The notes: generated from the letters alone by a model not told the origin. DNA of 64,000 nucleotides from Brasenia schreberi (GCA_036023115.1 JAYKKT010000056.1:3536501-3600500); one strand, 5' to 3'. Counted from the stretch's first letter, positions 48,250-62,273 are shown. A program made the numbers and translations.

Positions 48250-50777
48250 TTTGCATAAAGATTTGTCTTATGCAACCAATTATCGAAGGACATTGTTTTC
48301 CAACACTTGGTACCAAATCACATATAATGGACTTTATATAATCTACAGGAATTGTGGCTGCTATAGGACAAAGAGATATCAACTGGTTATTGAAAGATAT
48401 GGCTCTTCAAACCAAGTAGCATTTAAAAGACTTCATATGATTTGCACAAATTGTGACTGCTATGGACACAAGGAGCAATCACACCCTAGGAATCAAATGC
48501 TAGAGATGGAAGAGAAAAAAACAATAACAAAGTTGCTCAAAAGAAAGAGGGTGAGAGTTATGCAATGAGCAGCTGGTCACATAGAAAGTATATGGAGAGT
48601 AGTTAGTGGTACAAGGGAGTCATAGAACCTATAAAGAATAGGAGGTCTCTAATATAATGGAGCATAGAGTCAACAACAATAATAAATTTGCATCATTGCA
48701 TTATGAGGAAGACCAAGTGGAGGTTGAAACCTCCACCAACCACTGTCAATATCTCTCTTCATATTTAGTACACAATCAAAAGAATCCAAGTTACTGAATA
48801 AGATAATACGATGAAGAGCTAACAACAAGAGAATGAAAGCCTTTCTAGGGTATGAGAACAAAAAGTTGAATCACTACCATCTACCATCGAAATATAGTTA
48901 AGTAAGTGATAGGTAAACAAAGTGGCCCAGCTACTAACCCACAATTAAGTTGGATCCATAACCAAGGGCATGAGATCTTATGAGAAGTAATCCAGGTTGG
49001 ATGGAAGTGGATAGTACTTTAGCATGAAGGATCAATAACATACTTCATCTGGATCCAAAAACATTAATAAACATGAGATCCCTGGAAAGGATCAAGCCGA
49101 TGAATCCAAGCTGGTAGTGTAGCTGGACATGGACCTCATTAGTGATCAAATAGAATTTGATGAAGGTATTGGCTATATGATTATTGTAAGGACCTAGGAG
49201 GGTTGGTGAGGCCTCATTGATAGAGGACAATGGAAACCAGGAATTAATCTTATGATTGAAGATAAAGGAATTGAAAGATTGTTGAATTCCCAATTGGAAT
49301 ATACATATAGTGCTTAATATGATTGAAAAATATTGCATAAAGAATCTGATGTGTAAATATCGAGGTTTAGTGTTCATAGTAGTAGAGACAAATTACCCAT
49401 TTGTAGGAGTTCAATAGTTCTGACAAAGAATTGGCCATGAACTAGTATTTATGGAAGAGGCGGGGGAGCATGTAGGTGGAAATTAACATTTCCTTTCAAA
49501 CGTAAATTGTCTTTGGACGTTGTGAAGAGGATTTTTGCCAGATTCCTAGGTTTTAGTTTTATAGAAATTTTGACACAACACGTATGGCATGAGTCATTTT
49601 CCTTTAGAAATAAGGTTGTGGGGAAGTAGAGATTTTAGCTTATTTTATGCAGCATATAATAGTTTCATAGCAATGTGGGAAGAGACTAATGATAGTTACC
49701 GGTGCTTACAACCACTACTACATTGCAAGGTATCAACTATGATAGGAGATAAGACAACTCAAACCTTCACCACCTTGGCTATTGAATAGTGATTGAAATG
49801 CGATGACATAGATTAGAGAGAATATGAGAAAAGGAAAACCCAGTGGGAAGCGAAGATTTTAATGAGGTTAGTGAAGATTGTGGACTCAGAGAAGTTTCGA
49901 GTGGCGATACCTTCTTCACATGGTCTAATTGGTAGGAAAGCAATTATATTTTCTTAATTGAGGATTGATCAATGCATAATGGCTCAATACCTTCCCCTTG
50001 GCTTGGATAAAAAGTACTACTCTTACCTTTTATGACCATAATGGGTTGGTAGTTCATGCGATATGGATGAAGGTATAAATCTGCTCATTCATTTCCATTT
50101 CTTCAAGATGTGGACACAACGCGTTGAGTGTGTTGACATTGTTTGTAAAACCTATTGGGATATTAGGGTAAGGTTCACTAAAATGTTAAAGTGATGTGCA
50201 AACTAAAGGAGATGAGAACTAGGTCAAAGCAATGTAAGATAGTATGGGTGATATAACTCAATCAATTACTAGATGCCACTGGGAGCTGGTAATATCTCAT
50301 TGTTTTCTGAAGAGGTGAAGGTTCAGGAATGACTATAGGAGTTGAGAGATATGGAGGAGTCCTAGAAGCAAGAAAAAGGAGCAAGGTGGATTGAGGAGGA
50401 AGATAAGAATATGGCTTTCTTTCACACTAGATTCAAAGTAAATTTGGGCCACATCATCATTCTCATGAAGAATCTAGAATAGGAGATGATTCCATAAGGA
50501 AAGAGGCTACCTGGTATCCTCTCGCCGATGCCAACTAGTGGTCCTCTTGGTGACACTCAAGAAGAAAATGAAGAGCTACTTGAATCAATCACTGATCAAG
50601 AGGTTAAGAAAGCTATTTTGGATCTTTAGGCGCACAATTCTCCTGGGCCATACAACTTCCTTTGTTGTCTTCGGATAACTTAATGAGAGATTATTGGTTG
50701 AGACATTAGCAGAACCACATTCTTTGCAGTGGAAAGATGGTTGAGGAAATCAATTATACAAACATAGTCCTTATTCC

Positions 50778-50819
<42 letters not shown>

Positions 50820-52830
50820 TCGTCATATAGACTTCGGGCCTATCAACCAATGCAATTTCTTATATTAGATTATTGCCAGAATGATGGTGAACCAAATGTG
50901 ACCTATTTTATCTCATATCATATCAGAAATCCAATGACATTTTTAAAGAGAAGGAACATACAGGAAAGTATTATGATTGAGTGTGAATTGGTGGACTCCA
51001 TGAACTGCAGTACCCAACCAAGAATCCTATTTAAGATGGATCTCGCAAAGGCATGTGACCGTGTAAATTAGAACTTTCTAAAGGACACTTATTTTCCTTG
51101 GTTTTGATAATAGGTGGTGATAAAATGTACCTCTACATCGAGTTTCTCAATGCTTATCAATGGCCAAACTGGAGAGAGATTTCATAGCACCCGGAGGATT
51201 AGTCAAGAGCATCCTCTTCCCCCCTACCTCTTCCTAGTGGTTATGAAGAGACTAACCAAACGACTGAAACTATCAGTCTAGCAGAGCTCAATGGTGACAT
51301 ATTTTCTATCCGCATTTGATCTTCCAATATAGCCATAATTTATACACAAACAACATCCTTTTCTTTTATAAGGGACAAAAGACTTCTATGGTGAACTTTC
51401 TCAATATCATATGAGACTTTGATAGGGCCTCGGGGTTACAAGTGAGCAAAGAAAAATCTACTTTTGTTCATTTTTCCTTGATGCCCCATTGGATCCAACA
51501 AGTTCATGCTTTATATGGCTGGACTTGAGGTCAACTTCCCTTCCGATACTTTGGGGTCCCAATATTTAAAGGAAGGCTCAAAACTGAGTTGTGCACTACT
51601 CATTCAGAACTTAAGAACCAGCTAGAAACTTGGAGTGGTGCAGTGATGTTGATGATAGGGCACACCTAATGATCAAAGCATGTGTGTCAACATTCCCCGT
51701 GTATTGGATGATGGCCTTTAAGCTACCCTAGGAAGTTATTCAGATGATGATGAAGAAGGTTGTTCGACGTTTCCTCTGGTGTGGTAGTGCTAATCAAAAG
51801 GCTGGCCATTTACTGAGTTGGGACATTATATGTAGGCCACATGAGGAGGGCAGTTTAGGACTGCAATGGTTCAAAGACATTAATCAATTTCTGCTCTCCA
51901 AAATTTCTTGGAAGATAGCAATTAAATGTGTATACCCGAGCTTCAAATGGTTAGAGGCAAAGTATCCTACTGTAAACTCCATTTGGTACCTATCTCACTA
52001 GAATATTTCCTCTCAACTTGTAGTTCGATTTATATGGGAATGAAGGAATCAACACTACATCTTTTCTTAAAATGGCAGGTTGTGCGTCATATTTAGGAAG
52101 AGGTGATGCCCCCTAGACAACTTCAATTTGCAGCACTCCTATGGGTAAAACAAAAGTTTAATGATCGGAATGTGAAGAGAGTCTAGAATATTTGCTCTCA
52201 ACTTATAGTTCGATTTATATAGGAATGAAGGAATCAACTGATGTTCAGGCAACAGACCAGTAGACCTCAACAATTTGTTCGAGAGGCAATGTTCTATATA
52301 AGAGAGTATTTCCTCCCGAGACTTGGGGAATCTAAGCATATTGCTCGAGTACGGTGGTCTCATGCATTTACTTTGGTAACCCCTCAGGCAAGGTGGTTGA
52401 AACTTTGAATTGCAAGCATGGCTAAGGAACGATGGCGAATTGGCTACATTATCTAGAACCATGAAGGGAGGTTTCTAACAGCAGGGTGGTTATGTAGATC
52501 AAAGCAGGGACACCAATTAGAATTAGAATGGCGGTTAGAGTTGCTATCTAGGGTAAAAGGATCTCGATTAATTATAGAGTCTTCAAGGCAAGATGTGGTT
52601 GAAATGGTAACCAAAAACTTAGTGAATAAGTCACATATAATCAACGTATATAAAGCCAGTAGATAAGAATTTCTCAATTTTGGTATCATCAAGTGTCAAT
52701 GGATGCCCAGAGCTTAGAATGCATTCCACATATGCTACGAAAATGGGTGCTCTTATAGATTCCTTTTGTTGGGAGGATCAGCCTGCTGACTAGCGTCCTT
52801 CCATTTTTTTTGTGAAGTTCTCTGTATATG
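48250..52830 (+). mobile_element. L1-type LINE, decayed, plus strand
   Basis: The ORF1 zinc-knuckle region is at 48250-48570 (ICTNCDCYGHKEQSHP). The RT leader (WIEEEDKNMAFFHTRF, near 50390, and ITDQEVKKAILDL, near 50590) leads to RT motifs: RNIQESIMIECELVDS, FKMDLAKACDRVN, SFSMLINGQTGERF and QEHPLPPYLFLVVM (50955-51260). The catalytic box is degraded to HTNNILFF where YADDTLIF is usual. The post-RT part VVRRFLWCGSANQKAGHLLS (51750-51810) and an RNase H-like tail (about 52480-52760) follow. Stops and shifts are common, so the element is inactive. The endonuclease region (about 48700-50300) is too decayed to delimit. Confidence 0.75.
50780..50815. repeat. (GA)n microsatellite inside the LINE
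   Basis: About 17 GA units interrupt the RT coding region just before the conserved RT blocks. Confidence 0.95.
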
Positions 52831-54497
52831 TTATTACTGGTTGGGGACTGCCTAACCCCGTTCGTGATTATCCAGAAAAAACTACAGTTTGTATTGAAGC
52901 ACGAAATGCCCAGATTTGTATTAAATATCTTTGTATGATGCAGGGAAAGTGCTGGGGCAAAGCTGCTTAGCGTTTTGAAATGAAACGAAAACCCAAAACT
53001 TTTCGTGCATGTTAACCCTTTCATCGAATTTGTTGTGATGAAATGGAACCAGAGATCATTACAGAAACTCTGTAATACAATTTGGTCTTGGAGTCAGAAG
53101 TCCTAAAGCACCATGCGACTCCAAATTTTAACTCCAAGATACGTTTCCTAATTTTTGGAGATTTATCGTTCCCAGTGTCCGGTTTCCATTTTCATTTGAA
53201 TCCAACATAGCTATCGTTTTCATAACCCACTTTTTGGATACCCAATGCAAATCCTAATAGGAAAATTTAATCAAGCTTGGTGGCACCATGATCGGAATAA
53301 AATTCGACCCCGTTACTCAGGTGGCGGATCAAAGAAATTTATTAGGGTGTGGTAGACAGCCCACCAAATTTTTCCGTTTGGGTGAACTAGATATTTATTT
53401 TATAACACGTAATGTAATCAATCATGGGCCACATAATTTTCAAAAATTTTTGGTGCCCCACGCCGGATAAATGTAGGTCCGCCATTGCTGTCACTCCCCA
53501 ACTTTAATACCATTAATATATAGGTTAAGCTTCATCCTGTTTTGTTTCTACAATTGCCAATATTTAGAATTTATTTGGATTGCGCATAGGCTGACCACAA
53601 TCCATGACATTTCCTGAAGTTAGGTGAATGAAACAAACACAGGTTTCCTAAGAAAAAGAATTCACTCATAATGATGAATCAAACAATATATATTAGCGAG
53701 AAAGATTCGTTTGGCATCCATTCACTCGAAGCAAAATTTAAAGTTTTGTACTAATTAGTTCTATCTATCCTTACAAATATTGTTTTCCACTTGCATTCTT
53801 GTAAGTTATAACAAAAGGAAGACATAAACATAAAGAGAGAAAACGCAGAACTTGATGTTACTCCCTGAGTAGGGAATACTTACTTTTATGTGGTGCTTGA
53901 CGCATTATAATGAGGGTTGCAGCACAGTGACACAAAAGATAACAGCACTCACCAAAAACAAATCTGGAGAGAGAGAGAGAGAGAGAGAGAGTAAAACGAA
54001 CCTGGAAATAAAAAATTTATCTCTTAAAGACTCCGTAATCTTTACTCACGAGTAGTCCTTGACCTTCTCCCTCTGCTAATTATTGATATGCATGGCCCTC
54101 AATACTAAGAACTAATATAAGTTCATCTTTTTCTTTTTAAATTACTCGCCCTCGCTTCTGGTATATATTTTGATGCTTTAGGTAGGGTCCAATATCCAAG
54201 TGAGTATGAATACATAGTCAGATTCTGTAAGCAACGCACTTCTGGGAATTGGATTTGGGTCATCTTAGATAATCGATGTTGATTCAAATGAAGTTTATAA
54301 CTTATATCTAAGTGCAAATTCCGAGCCAACTAATTCTAAAAACTCAATTCCGGATAGAACTTTACATCGGGGTTTAGTGACCAGTACCTTTTATCTGAAT
54401 CTGAATCCAATTGTGTTGTGTAGCTTTTCCACATAAGCTCATGGTTTTGGACGTAGGCTATTCTAGTAAGGGGAGCCTCATACAAAGGCCTGTGTGT
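52831..54497. other. No gene seen; one MITE
   Basis: It contains the MITE at 53318-53490 and a (GA)n run at 53966-53991. Otherwise only short frames. Confidence 0.45.
53318..53490. mobile_element. MITE with GTGGCGGATC-type ends, about 170 bp
   Basis: The left end CAGGTGGCGGATC pairs imperfectly with the right end GGTCCGCCATTGCTG. The ends resemble CAGTGGCGGAYC termini of plant hAT-type MITEs and the element at 60542-60712. No target duplication could be fixed. Confidence 0.45.
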
Positions 54498-54512
54498 GGG
54501 GGGGGGGGGGGG
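54498..54512. repeat. Poly-G run of 15
   Basis: Fifteen G in a row follow GTGTGT. Such runs are also a common place for assembly or length errors. Confidence 0.95.
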
Positions 54513-56544
54513 CAACTTTGTGGTCCAAAACCCTGGTTTGTGAAGCTGGGCTGGACCGGCTGGTAACCATTTCGGGTCACATCTTAAACTGGTGAAACAA
54601 AATCTGGTCGAGAACCGGGTAACCAATCAGTTGGTCCGGGAACCGACTGGTTTTGTTCCAAAACTATCATCTTTCATGCTTCTTTTAATTTTGGTTATTA
54701 TCTATTTGCTTTTGTGTGTATTTTAAATTGCCTATTTACGTGCTTTTATTTAAATTGAGACTAATATTGCGTATTTTTATATGTTTTACACATAATGTGT
54801 GTGCAAAATTGTTACCGATTACATCACAGTTCAACCCGGTTGGACCTCTTTTGTTATGAACCGTTGCCTTCCCTAGTTCATTGACTGGTCCGGTTTCATA
54901 AACGCTGTCCAAAGCCGTGCAATATTCCTGTAGCATATGGTTATACCTTCTTTTTTTTCAAAATTTGGGTGTGGTGGATGCCTCACCTTGCCTTAAAACA
55001 ATCACCTTGGATTTCTTCATATATATGTTATTTTTTCCTATTGAAAAAGTTGTCATGTTTTCGGTACTTAAGGATTGTTTAGTGTAAAATATTTTAAAGT
55101 GAGCAAGGATATTCTCGTGATAAGCTTCTTCCTTTGTCATAAAGGTTGGTTCATTAATTAGCAATCACCATAGCAATGAAGTGGCAAGTTATAAGGTTCC
55201 TTCTTTCACTGACGAGTCATAACACCATATGCATAGATTGCCAATGACCTAAGAGAAGAGTTAGAATTTGATTTGGATTCAATGTTGGAATCCAACTCCA
55301 AATATATTGCTGCTAAAAAAGGTGCCTAACAAATACCACTTTATCACATCAGCTTCAGCAGTTTGTAGGAGAGTAAATTCTTTCAACTTGAGGGAATCCA
55401 GTTGCTGCCCACCAAAGATCCAAGAGAATCCAATTCTCCATTTAGTGGTGTTTGAATGATTCATGTGAGAAAATGATTCACTTCTTGCACGGATTACTTC
55501 CATGGCAAACCAAACATACCTTACAGTAGGTCGATTTAAGCGAAACTTTACATTTATGGAAGAAGAAGAAGATGCCGGTTATCTCAACGAAAAACCATGC
55601 CTTTTGCGGCACTAAGCGGGAGACATCGGTCCCTAGGTACCATCATCGTGTTTTTAATTTCCTTGCAGTATTTTTGAGGCATTCTCCAACCTCTTTTAAA
55701 ATTTCATCATTCAAATTTTTGCTTCCTTTTTATGGAACTCAATATGATCATCCCTCCAAATGTCCAAACCATCTTAAATATATATCTCTCATATCACATT
55801 TCATTAGCATCACACCAATATTTGGATTCTCTTGTGAAGCAGCACATCTACTGCTGGTGCCTTCTGTCTCTAGATCAGCAGCAACCGGCCCATCCGAAAT
55901 TACGAAAATTTGTGTTTTTGCATTAAAATTTTTAAAAAAATTGAAAACTTTTAAAGCCCACCCAATTCGAATCTGAAGTCCACTCCACCCGAAACAAGTT
56001 TCTAGATCCGCCACTGCTCTATACTCAGCATGGACTGATATCTGAACATGCTGTGCTAGTGCTAGAGTAGATTAAGGCGAGGGGAGGTGCCGCCTGATAT
56101 TTAATAAAAAGAAGAAGTGTGGGTTAAAGAGTGGGCTATGGGAACAGTCCGTGATGTATTTAACCATGGGCTGCTATCTGAACTTCCCTTCAACAAAAGG
56201 CCCACCAATGCATCCGTGCACTATTATTTGCTCTTCTCGCTTAAAGAAAAGGCCACCATGCTTGCTTATAACCATGGACTATATTATCTGAGCTTTTGAG
56301 TAAAACACTATAGTTATCGCAATAGGCTTTCATGTGCATCCAACGGTCATTAGCTTCATCCAATATGTTCCTAGATCCATGTTTGATCAGCTAAGATCTC
56401 TGAACTTATTTTTCAGATTAAACTGATGACATTTCTATTTTATTTAAAAGGATTTATTCACATTTGAAAAGCATTTGATAAGGATGAAACTTCTGTAATA
56501 TAAACTAATGGATCTAAATGGACTAAGGATATCAGACTAAGATT

Positions 56545-56586
<42 letters not shown>

Positions 56587-57118
56587 GTATATGTATATGT
56601 ATATATATACGTGGATGTCTGTTCTTGTAATAATTAAGTGCCCTGCATGTCCAGGCATATGTGGGTCCATCTAGGTTAGCCAGGTAAGAAACCGTTCATT
56701 TGGGTAGCCTAGGATGACACGAGAAGGAGAAGCATTTTCACAGTGGGAAAACCCTTTGGTCTGGTGCAATCTTATAAATATTGTTAAGAAACGATTCAGT
56801 GGAAAACACTGACGTGATCAAGTTCTAAAGCATTAAGTTCCTGTCAAACTGAATGTTGTCTTATTGATTTCATGGATGAAGGTAGTATCAATTATCTGAT
56901 GAATATAGGCCATATCTTTTTTCTTGTTTGCGTTTTTTCCTTCTCCTTCAATAAAGAAATTGCATAATGACATCAAGAAACATGAAGCTCGTACCTCTTT
57001 TACTTTAGTTAAGATGAACCAACAAATCACATTGAACATGAAGCATGTATGGGAGCCTAGCAACTTCGGTTCTTTCTTTCTTTCTCTCTCTAGTACTAAA
57101 TATACAATGTCTTTAGGT
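54513..57118. other. Repeat-derived, no gene seen
   Basis: 54530-54920 is AACCGG/CCGGTT-rich dispersed repeat. 55740-55830 is a diverged RTE LINE relic on the minus strand (YLRWFGHLEG, compare LRWFGHIER in the LINE at 37134). 55990-56017 is a MITE end (AGATCCGCCACTG). 56548-56609 is (CA)n(TA)n. Confidence 0.5.
56548..56609. repeat. (CA)n(TA)n microsatellite
   Basis: About 15 CA units are followed by TA units with a few TGTA variants. Confidence 0.95.
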
Positions 57119-57119
57119 G

Positions 57120-57282
57120 TATAAAAATACTTAAACATCTCCATCTTTTGATCTGTGAGATCAATAGAAAAGATATGAATTAAAGTACTATTTGTACTTT
57201 GCATTAATGAATCATGTACACTAAATGCAAAGTAGTTCAAAGATCTCAAAGATCAAAGGTGGATGTCTAAGTATTTTTATGT
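57120..57282. mobile_element. MITE with long terminal inverted repeats, about 163 bp
   Basis: The left arm 57120-57162 (ATAAAAATACTTAAACATCT ... GATCTGTGAGATC) pairs with the right arm 57242-57282 (GATCTCAAAGATCAAAGGTG ... GTATTTTTATGTA) over about 41 bases with few mismatches. The interior resembles sequence at 59710-59800, suggesting a family. Confidence 0.65.
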
Positions 57283-57311
57283 ATTTAAGAACATTATGCA
57301 TTTAGCACTAC

Positions 57312-57313
<2 letters not shown>

Positions 57314-57371
<58 letters not shown>
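57314..57371. repeat. (TA)n microsatellite
   Basis: About 29 TA units lie 30 bases from the right arm of the neighbouring MITE. Confidence 0.97.
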
Positions 57372-57374
<3 letters not shown>

Positions 57375-58470
57375 TGTGTGTGTTTTATTGTGTATATATA
57401 TTATAAGGTGGTGAGATGAGAAAACTATGGAAGAAAACCACAGAGCAAGGACTTCTGGATTAATCAAATGAATACTATAAGATCTTTTTATTGGAGTTAA
57501 ATGAAATATAAAATTGTGGAGATTTCATGCAGCCGATCCTACCTAGTGAGACTAGTGATAAAGCTTGGTTTAGGTTAAATATTTTATTGGAGGCTGCAGC
57601 TTAGATAAATTATAGTAACTATCAAGTCCAATGGCCATGAGAAGCAATAGGTGAGGCAGAAGTGGAAGCATGGTTTTCGAAATCAAAATTGTGGTAAATC
57701 AAGATACCTCTTGAGCTGTATTTCTACATCCATATAAGAAGCAAAGGGGAAAATAATAATAAGAACTTAGAGTAGAAATAAACGACACATATAAGAACAT
57801 AAAAGCTTCTCTACATTTGTTATAACCTAGTTTTGCTATAGATAGGTTATAAGAAAACCTAGTTATGTTCTCTATATATATATATATATGTATGTATGTA
57901 TGTATATATATATATATATGTATGTATGTATATATATGCGTATGTATATATAAGAGAGAGAGAGAGAGGAGATAGATTCCCTCATCGTAAAAGGAACTTT
58001 TATTTTTGTAAATCTCAACTTACATTATATTAATTGAAATTTGAGTGTTCGTGTTTCCAAAATTGAGATTTATCAAATGGTGGATTTTCGAATATGAACT
58101 TAAGATGATGGATTTTGACATTTGTATTTTGCATTCTGAAGTTTTTATTAAGGAATTTGGGATTCCAGAGCATCAGAATCAAGGATTGTCAAATATTCGG
58201 GATTTCCAAAATATTTAAGAAAACAGGGTTCCAGATATAATATTTTAGTTAACAGCACAATTATTTCTAACTTCCGTATTTATAAGATTTACATGTGGAA
58301 AAAGAGTGACGACGGTGCATATTCAAGCCAGCACTTACTTTTGGGTCATGAATATTGTAGGAGTGATCTTTATATTTTTTAAACACCCTTTTAATCATCA
58401 AAATGATATTCATATATCAAAAAGCAAAAGGCATAAATATACAAGATCAGAGATAGACAGTATCCAGTTT

Positions 58471-58473
<3 letters not shown>

Positions 58474-58525
<52 letters not shown>
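58474..58525. repeat. (TC)n microsatellite
   Basis: About 26 TC units. Confidence 0.97.
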
Positions 58526-58528
<3 letters not shown>

Positions 58529-59292
58529 CCCATGGAGGACTCTCTTATACCAATGATTTCTTTGATCGAGTGGACGAAACAAACTGTCACTGTGTGGGCG
58601 ATAAGATCTATTTAATAAATAATGGGCATTTGGGGTACACTAGTATAAGGCGTATGCGCCTTCAAAGGCATAAAAAAAGTCAAAAGCTAACAACGCATAT
58701 AACGCAAACGACATAAAAAGCAAACAGTATGCATTTTATATTTAATAAGCACAAGTAGAGGCATTAATCCGACTAACCAATCTGTGATAAAACGTCATGC
58801 ATGAGGCAAGATTGAGCTACATTGTTGAATATATTTTAAGTTAGGACAAAAGAACTTTCATGTATCTAAAATGAATAAATATACCTACATCTATATCTAC
58901 ATAAATACATGCATGCACACATGTGTGTGTTTGTGTGTGTGAGAGAGAAAGAGACGGAGGGAGGAATTATCAAGTTGAATGCACTCAGGCTGAAAAATGC
59001 GGCGTATGTTGTGTTTATTGAAAACCCAACTCGCAATTGTGATTTTCATGCCCAAAATTTCAAGCTTTTATTTGCACTATTTTAAGTATATATGTTGGAT
59101 TTTAGAACGACTTAAAAAAAATGGCTTAGCTTTTTGGGCTTGTAATTCGATTGGATATTTCTTGATTATTTCTAACTAGCACATATATGGTTAGTCTAAG
59201 GAAACATGTTATGCACAAAATTATGTGCATTCATTCAAAGTGCACATATTTTTCATTTATTCACATGCATATATACATGCAAACTTTATATG

Positions 59293-59296
<4 letters not shown>

Positions 59297-59380
<84 letters not shown>

Positions 59381-59416
59381 TATGTGCGTGCGTGCATGCA
59401 ATATATATATATATAT
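59297..59416. repeat. (TA)n(TG)n(TA)n compound microsatellite
   Basis: About 25 TA units, 16 TG units, a short TGCGTGCG variant block, then about eight TA units. Confidence 0.97.
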
Positions 59417-60541
59417 ACGTAGGAAAACGGGGTCCTCTAAACAAATACATAATCATACTCATCATTTACCTGTGGAGGGTATGAGTGTTATTTTAAAGTA
59501 AAAAGGATGATTTAGAAAATATAAAAATACCTTTATTATATTCATGCCCCAAATATAAAGAGTGCGTAAAAATATGCATGTATTAGAGGTTGCAAGATCA
59601 AATCCCTCTATAGACATACACATAGAGTGAGGGAGTCATAGCAGCATAATGCTTAAATTGCATGATCTTGCTAAAATATATTTGATGTTGGATCTATAAG
59701 GTCAACGAGAAGATTTGAATTACTTTGAATTTAATGCACATTATTTAAATGCAAAGTATAAAATTACAAGAGTACTTTTAATTCAATTCTCTACCATTAA
59801 TCTGTGAGAAAATGGGGTACAGAGAGTCACAGTGACCAAATATTGTTGCAGCCCTTGACAATGTAAGTTTTTGGTATTTACACTTGCCTTCGGAGACAAA
59901 TACGTGGGTGTAAAGTTGATTGGTGAAAAGATTTTCCTACGAGTTTACCAACTTGACTCTCTGTGTCTGTGCTTGTGCGTTTGTGTGTGTTAATTTAGGG
60001 CATATACATTTCGTTTTCAAGTTCCCAACATCTCTCTCTGCACCACGTTATTCTTTAAGAAGGAAGCTAGACGAGCTAGTGGAGGTAGAATGGATCCTTT
60101 GTAAAAGTATCGAAATTGACGTCATTGATGTCACCATTCGCACCTTTGCATCACTCTTTTTCCATTTTCTCCTTGTTCCAAGTCAATCTCCATAATAAAC
60201 CCAAAGACCTTGGCTGCACCAATCATATCTAAGTTATCCTTTCGGCCTCTTCTAGCCTATATTGTAGTTGAACCGGAACAACATATATTTGCCTGACTCG
60301 TCCCCATCTGGGTCGACTCTATGGCTTAGATTTTTCTTCTGCAGCCACGGGTTGGATCTTTTCCAATCTAACGAGTTCGTATGAGATCAACAGATATAGT
60401 AAACTTAGGACTCTTACTAAGAAAATGATGTGGATATGATTTCCATGTAGTCGCCTCTACAACTGCCGAAATGTGAGAACCCGTTTGTAAAACCGGTAAT
60501 TGGCTCAATGAATCTAATACAACAAACAGGTTAGGTGCTAT

Positions 60542-60712
60542 CAGTGGCGGGTCTACAATTTTTGGTGGGGATGGAGCGAACAGTTTATTCAACCATTTTA
60601 GCTGGGGCGAACTATGTATAGTGGTAATATTTGGTTTTTCAAATTTCAAGTGTGTGTGTTGAGGAGGAGGTGGAGGGGCGCTCCACCTCGCCTCAATGTA
60701 GATTCACCACTG
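60542..60712. mobile_element. hAT-like MITE, about 171 bp
   Basis: The left end CAGTGGCGGGTCTAC and right end GTAGATTCACCACTG are inverted repeats, 12 of 15 bases. The interior is AT- and G-rich with no coding. The candidate 8-bp flanks do not match well, so the target duplication is eroded or the ends are slightly off. Confidence 0.55.
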
Positions 60713-61022
60713 TTCACTACTCGATCTATCCTTCCTTTGCTTTTCCTTTATTGCAATGCGTCAAAAAGCCATTTGTGCATGAGGCAAACTTTATATGTAA
60801 TTAACGTTTGGTTTTGCTTTTCTGTCAGACTGATTCATTGTTCACTATCCACTTCATCCCCCTCGACCCTGACGAGGATGGCCTTCTATGTATTATTTTA
60901 CATTGAAATGCTCATAGTTTTTGATGTAGCAGATATGAATTTGAAGCATTTACTCAAGTGGGTAACATAGTGGAGTCCCTAGATTAGATGGTGGATTTAA
61001 GAAAGAAAACTGTTTAGGGTTT

Positions 61023-61031
61023 CTATATATA
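61023..61031 (+). promoter_or_regulatory. Candidate TATA box of the WAT1-related gene
   Basis: CTATATATAAGG lies about 85 bases upstream of the ATG at 61111, a typical distance for a short plant 5' UTR. Confidence 0.55.
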
Positions 61032-61110
61032 AGGGCATCACTCTGTTCATTTGATAGTGCAGGATTGGAAGAGATATTTTCTTATAGCTAGTATTCGTAG
61101 AGATTATATC

Positions 61111-62174
61111 ATGGCTACGAAGGGTTTTGGGAGGGCATGGAGTTCTTGCTGCTCATCACTGAATCAAGTGAAGCCTTACGTAGCCATGATTTCCCTGCAA
61201 TTTGGTTATGCAGGGATGAATATTATCTCCATGATTTCTTTAAAGCAAGGCTTGAGTAACTACACTTTGGTGGTCTATAGGCATCTTGTTGCAACACTTG
61301 TGATGGCACCCTTTGCTATTGTTCTGGAAAGGTACATGATTACTTTACCATATGTGTTTGTCTTCATGCTTAATTCCATCATTCAAACGTACACTTGTGC
61401 AGTATGTTTTCTGTGTACTGTAATTATTTACAGATTGTTGATGCATGTGGCCTTTGAACTTATAATATAAGGGCTAGGCATTTGAAACAAGTAAAATGAT
61501 AAACTTATATGTGTGTGTATGGATGCATGTATATATGTACGTATGTATCATTCTTGGTACCCAAGACACAGCATGTTCATGCAGTTGTTGATGTCTACTA
61601 TAGAAGAATGGCTTATGTATACATGCATGTGTGTGTGGAGCTATCAGATTTAACATAGGGAAAACATATATGTAGTGAGCTTACTATGTTTGTATTAAAG
61701 GAATGATTGATTTTTTGTCTAACTGACAGGAAGGTGAGGCCAAAGATTACGTTTAAAATCTTTGTGCAGATGTTTGTTCTCGGGCTTTTGGGGTAATCTT
61801 TTGTACCCTTATAGTTTCCATATATGGTGGTCCTTTTTTCAATTTTTGGAACATAAATATATTTTACTAATTTGTAAATGCAGGCCGGTAATAGATCAGA
61901 ATTTGTACTATATGGGAATGAAGTATACGTCAACGACTTTCACTTCTGCCATGTGTAATGTTCTTCCGGCCATGACCTTCGTCATGGCAATCTTGTGCAG
62001 GTGAAGCTTCTAACGTGCACTTTTGCACACACACACACGGTGATCTAATTTATTTTGTGAAGCTATCTTCGATTATGTAAGATGAGAGACTTATCTAAAG
62101 AAATACTTTGCAACAATCTCTTTCTCTCTCTCCCCCTCTCCCTTTCTATATGTGTGTCTCAGTGAATATCAAAT

Positions 62175-62273
<99 letters not shown>

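Larger units (their letters stand above)
57372..60541. other. No gene seen; microsatellite-rich
   Basis: It contains (TA)n/TATG blocks at 57873-57970, (TC)n at 58474-58525 and (TA)n(TG)n at 59297-59416. A possible SINE tail near 59585 (GTTGCAAGATCAAATCCCT) and a MITE relative near 59710-59800 are present. No coding region is recognised. Confidence 0.45.

Noticed and set aside
60368..60649. 93-codon minus-strand frame
   Set aside because: It spans the hAT-like MITE at 60542-60712, so the N-terminal half is repeat sequence; the remainder has no recognised domain.
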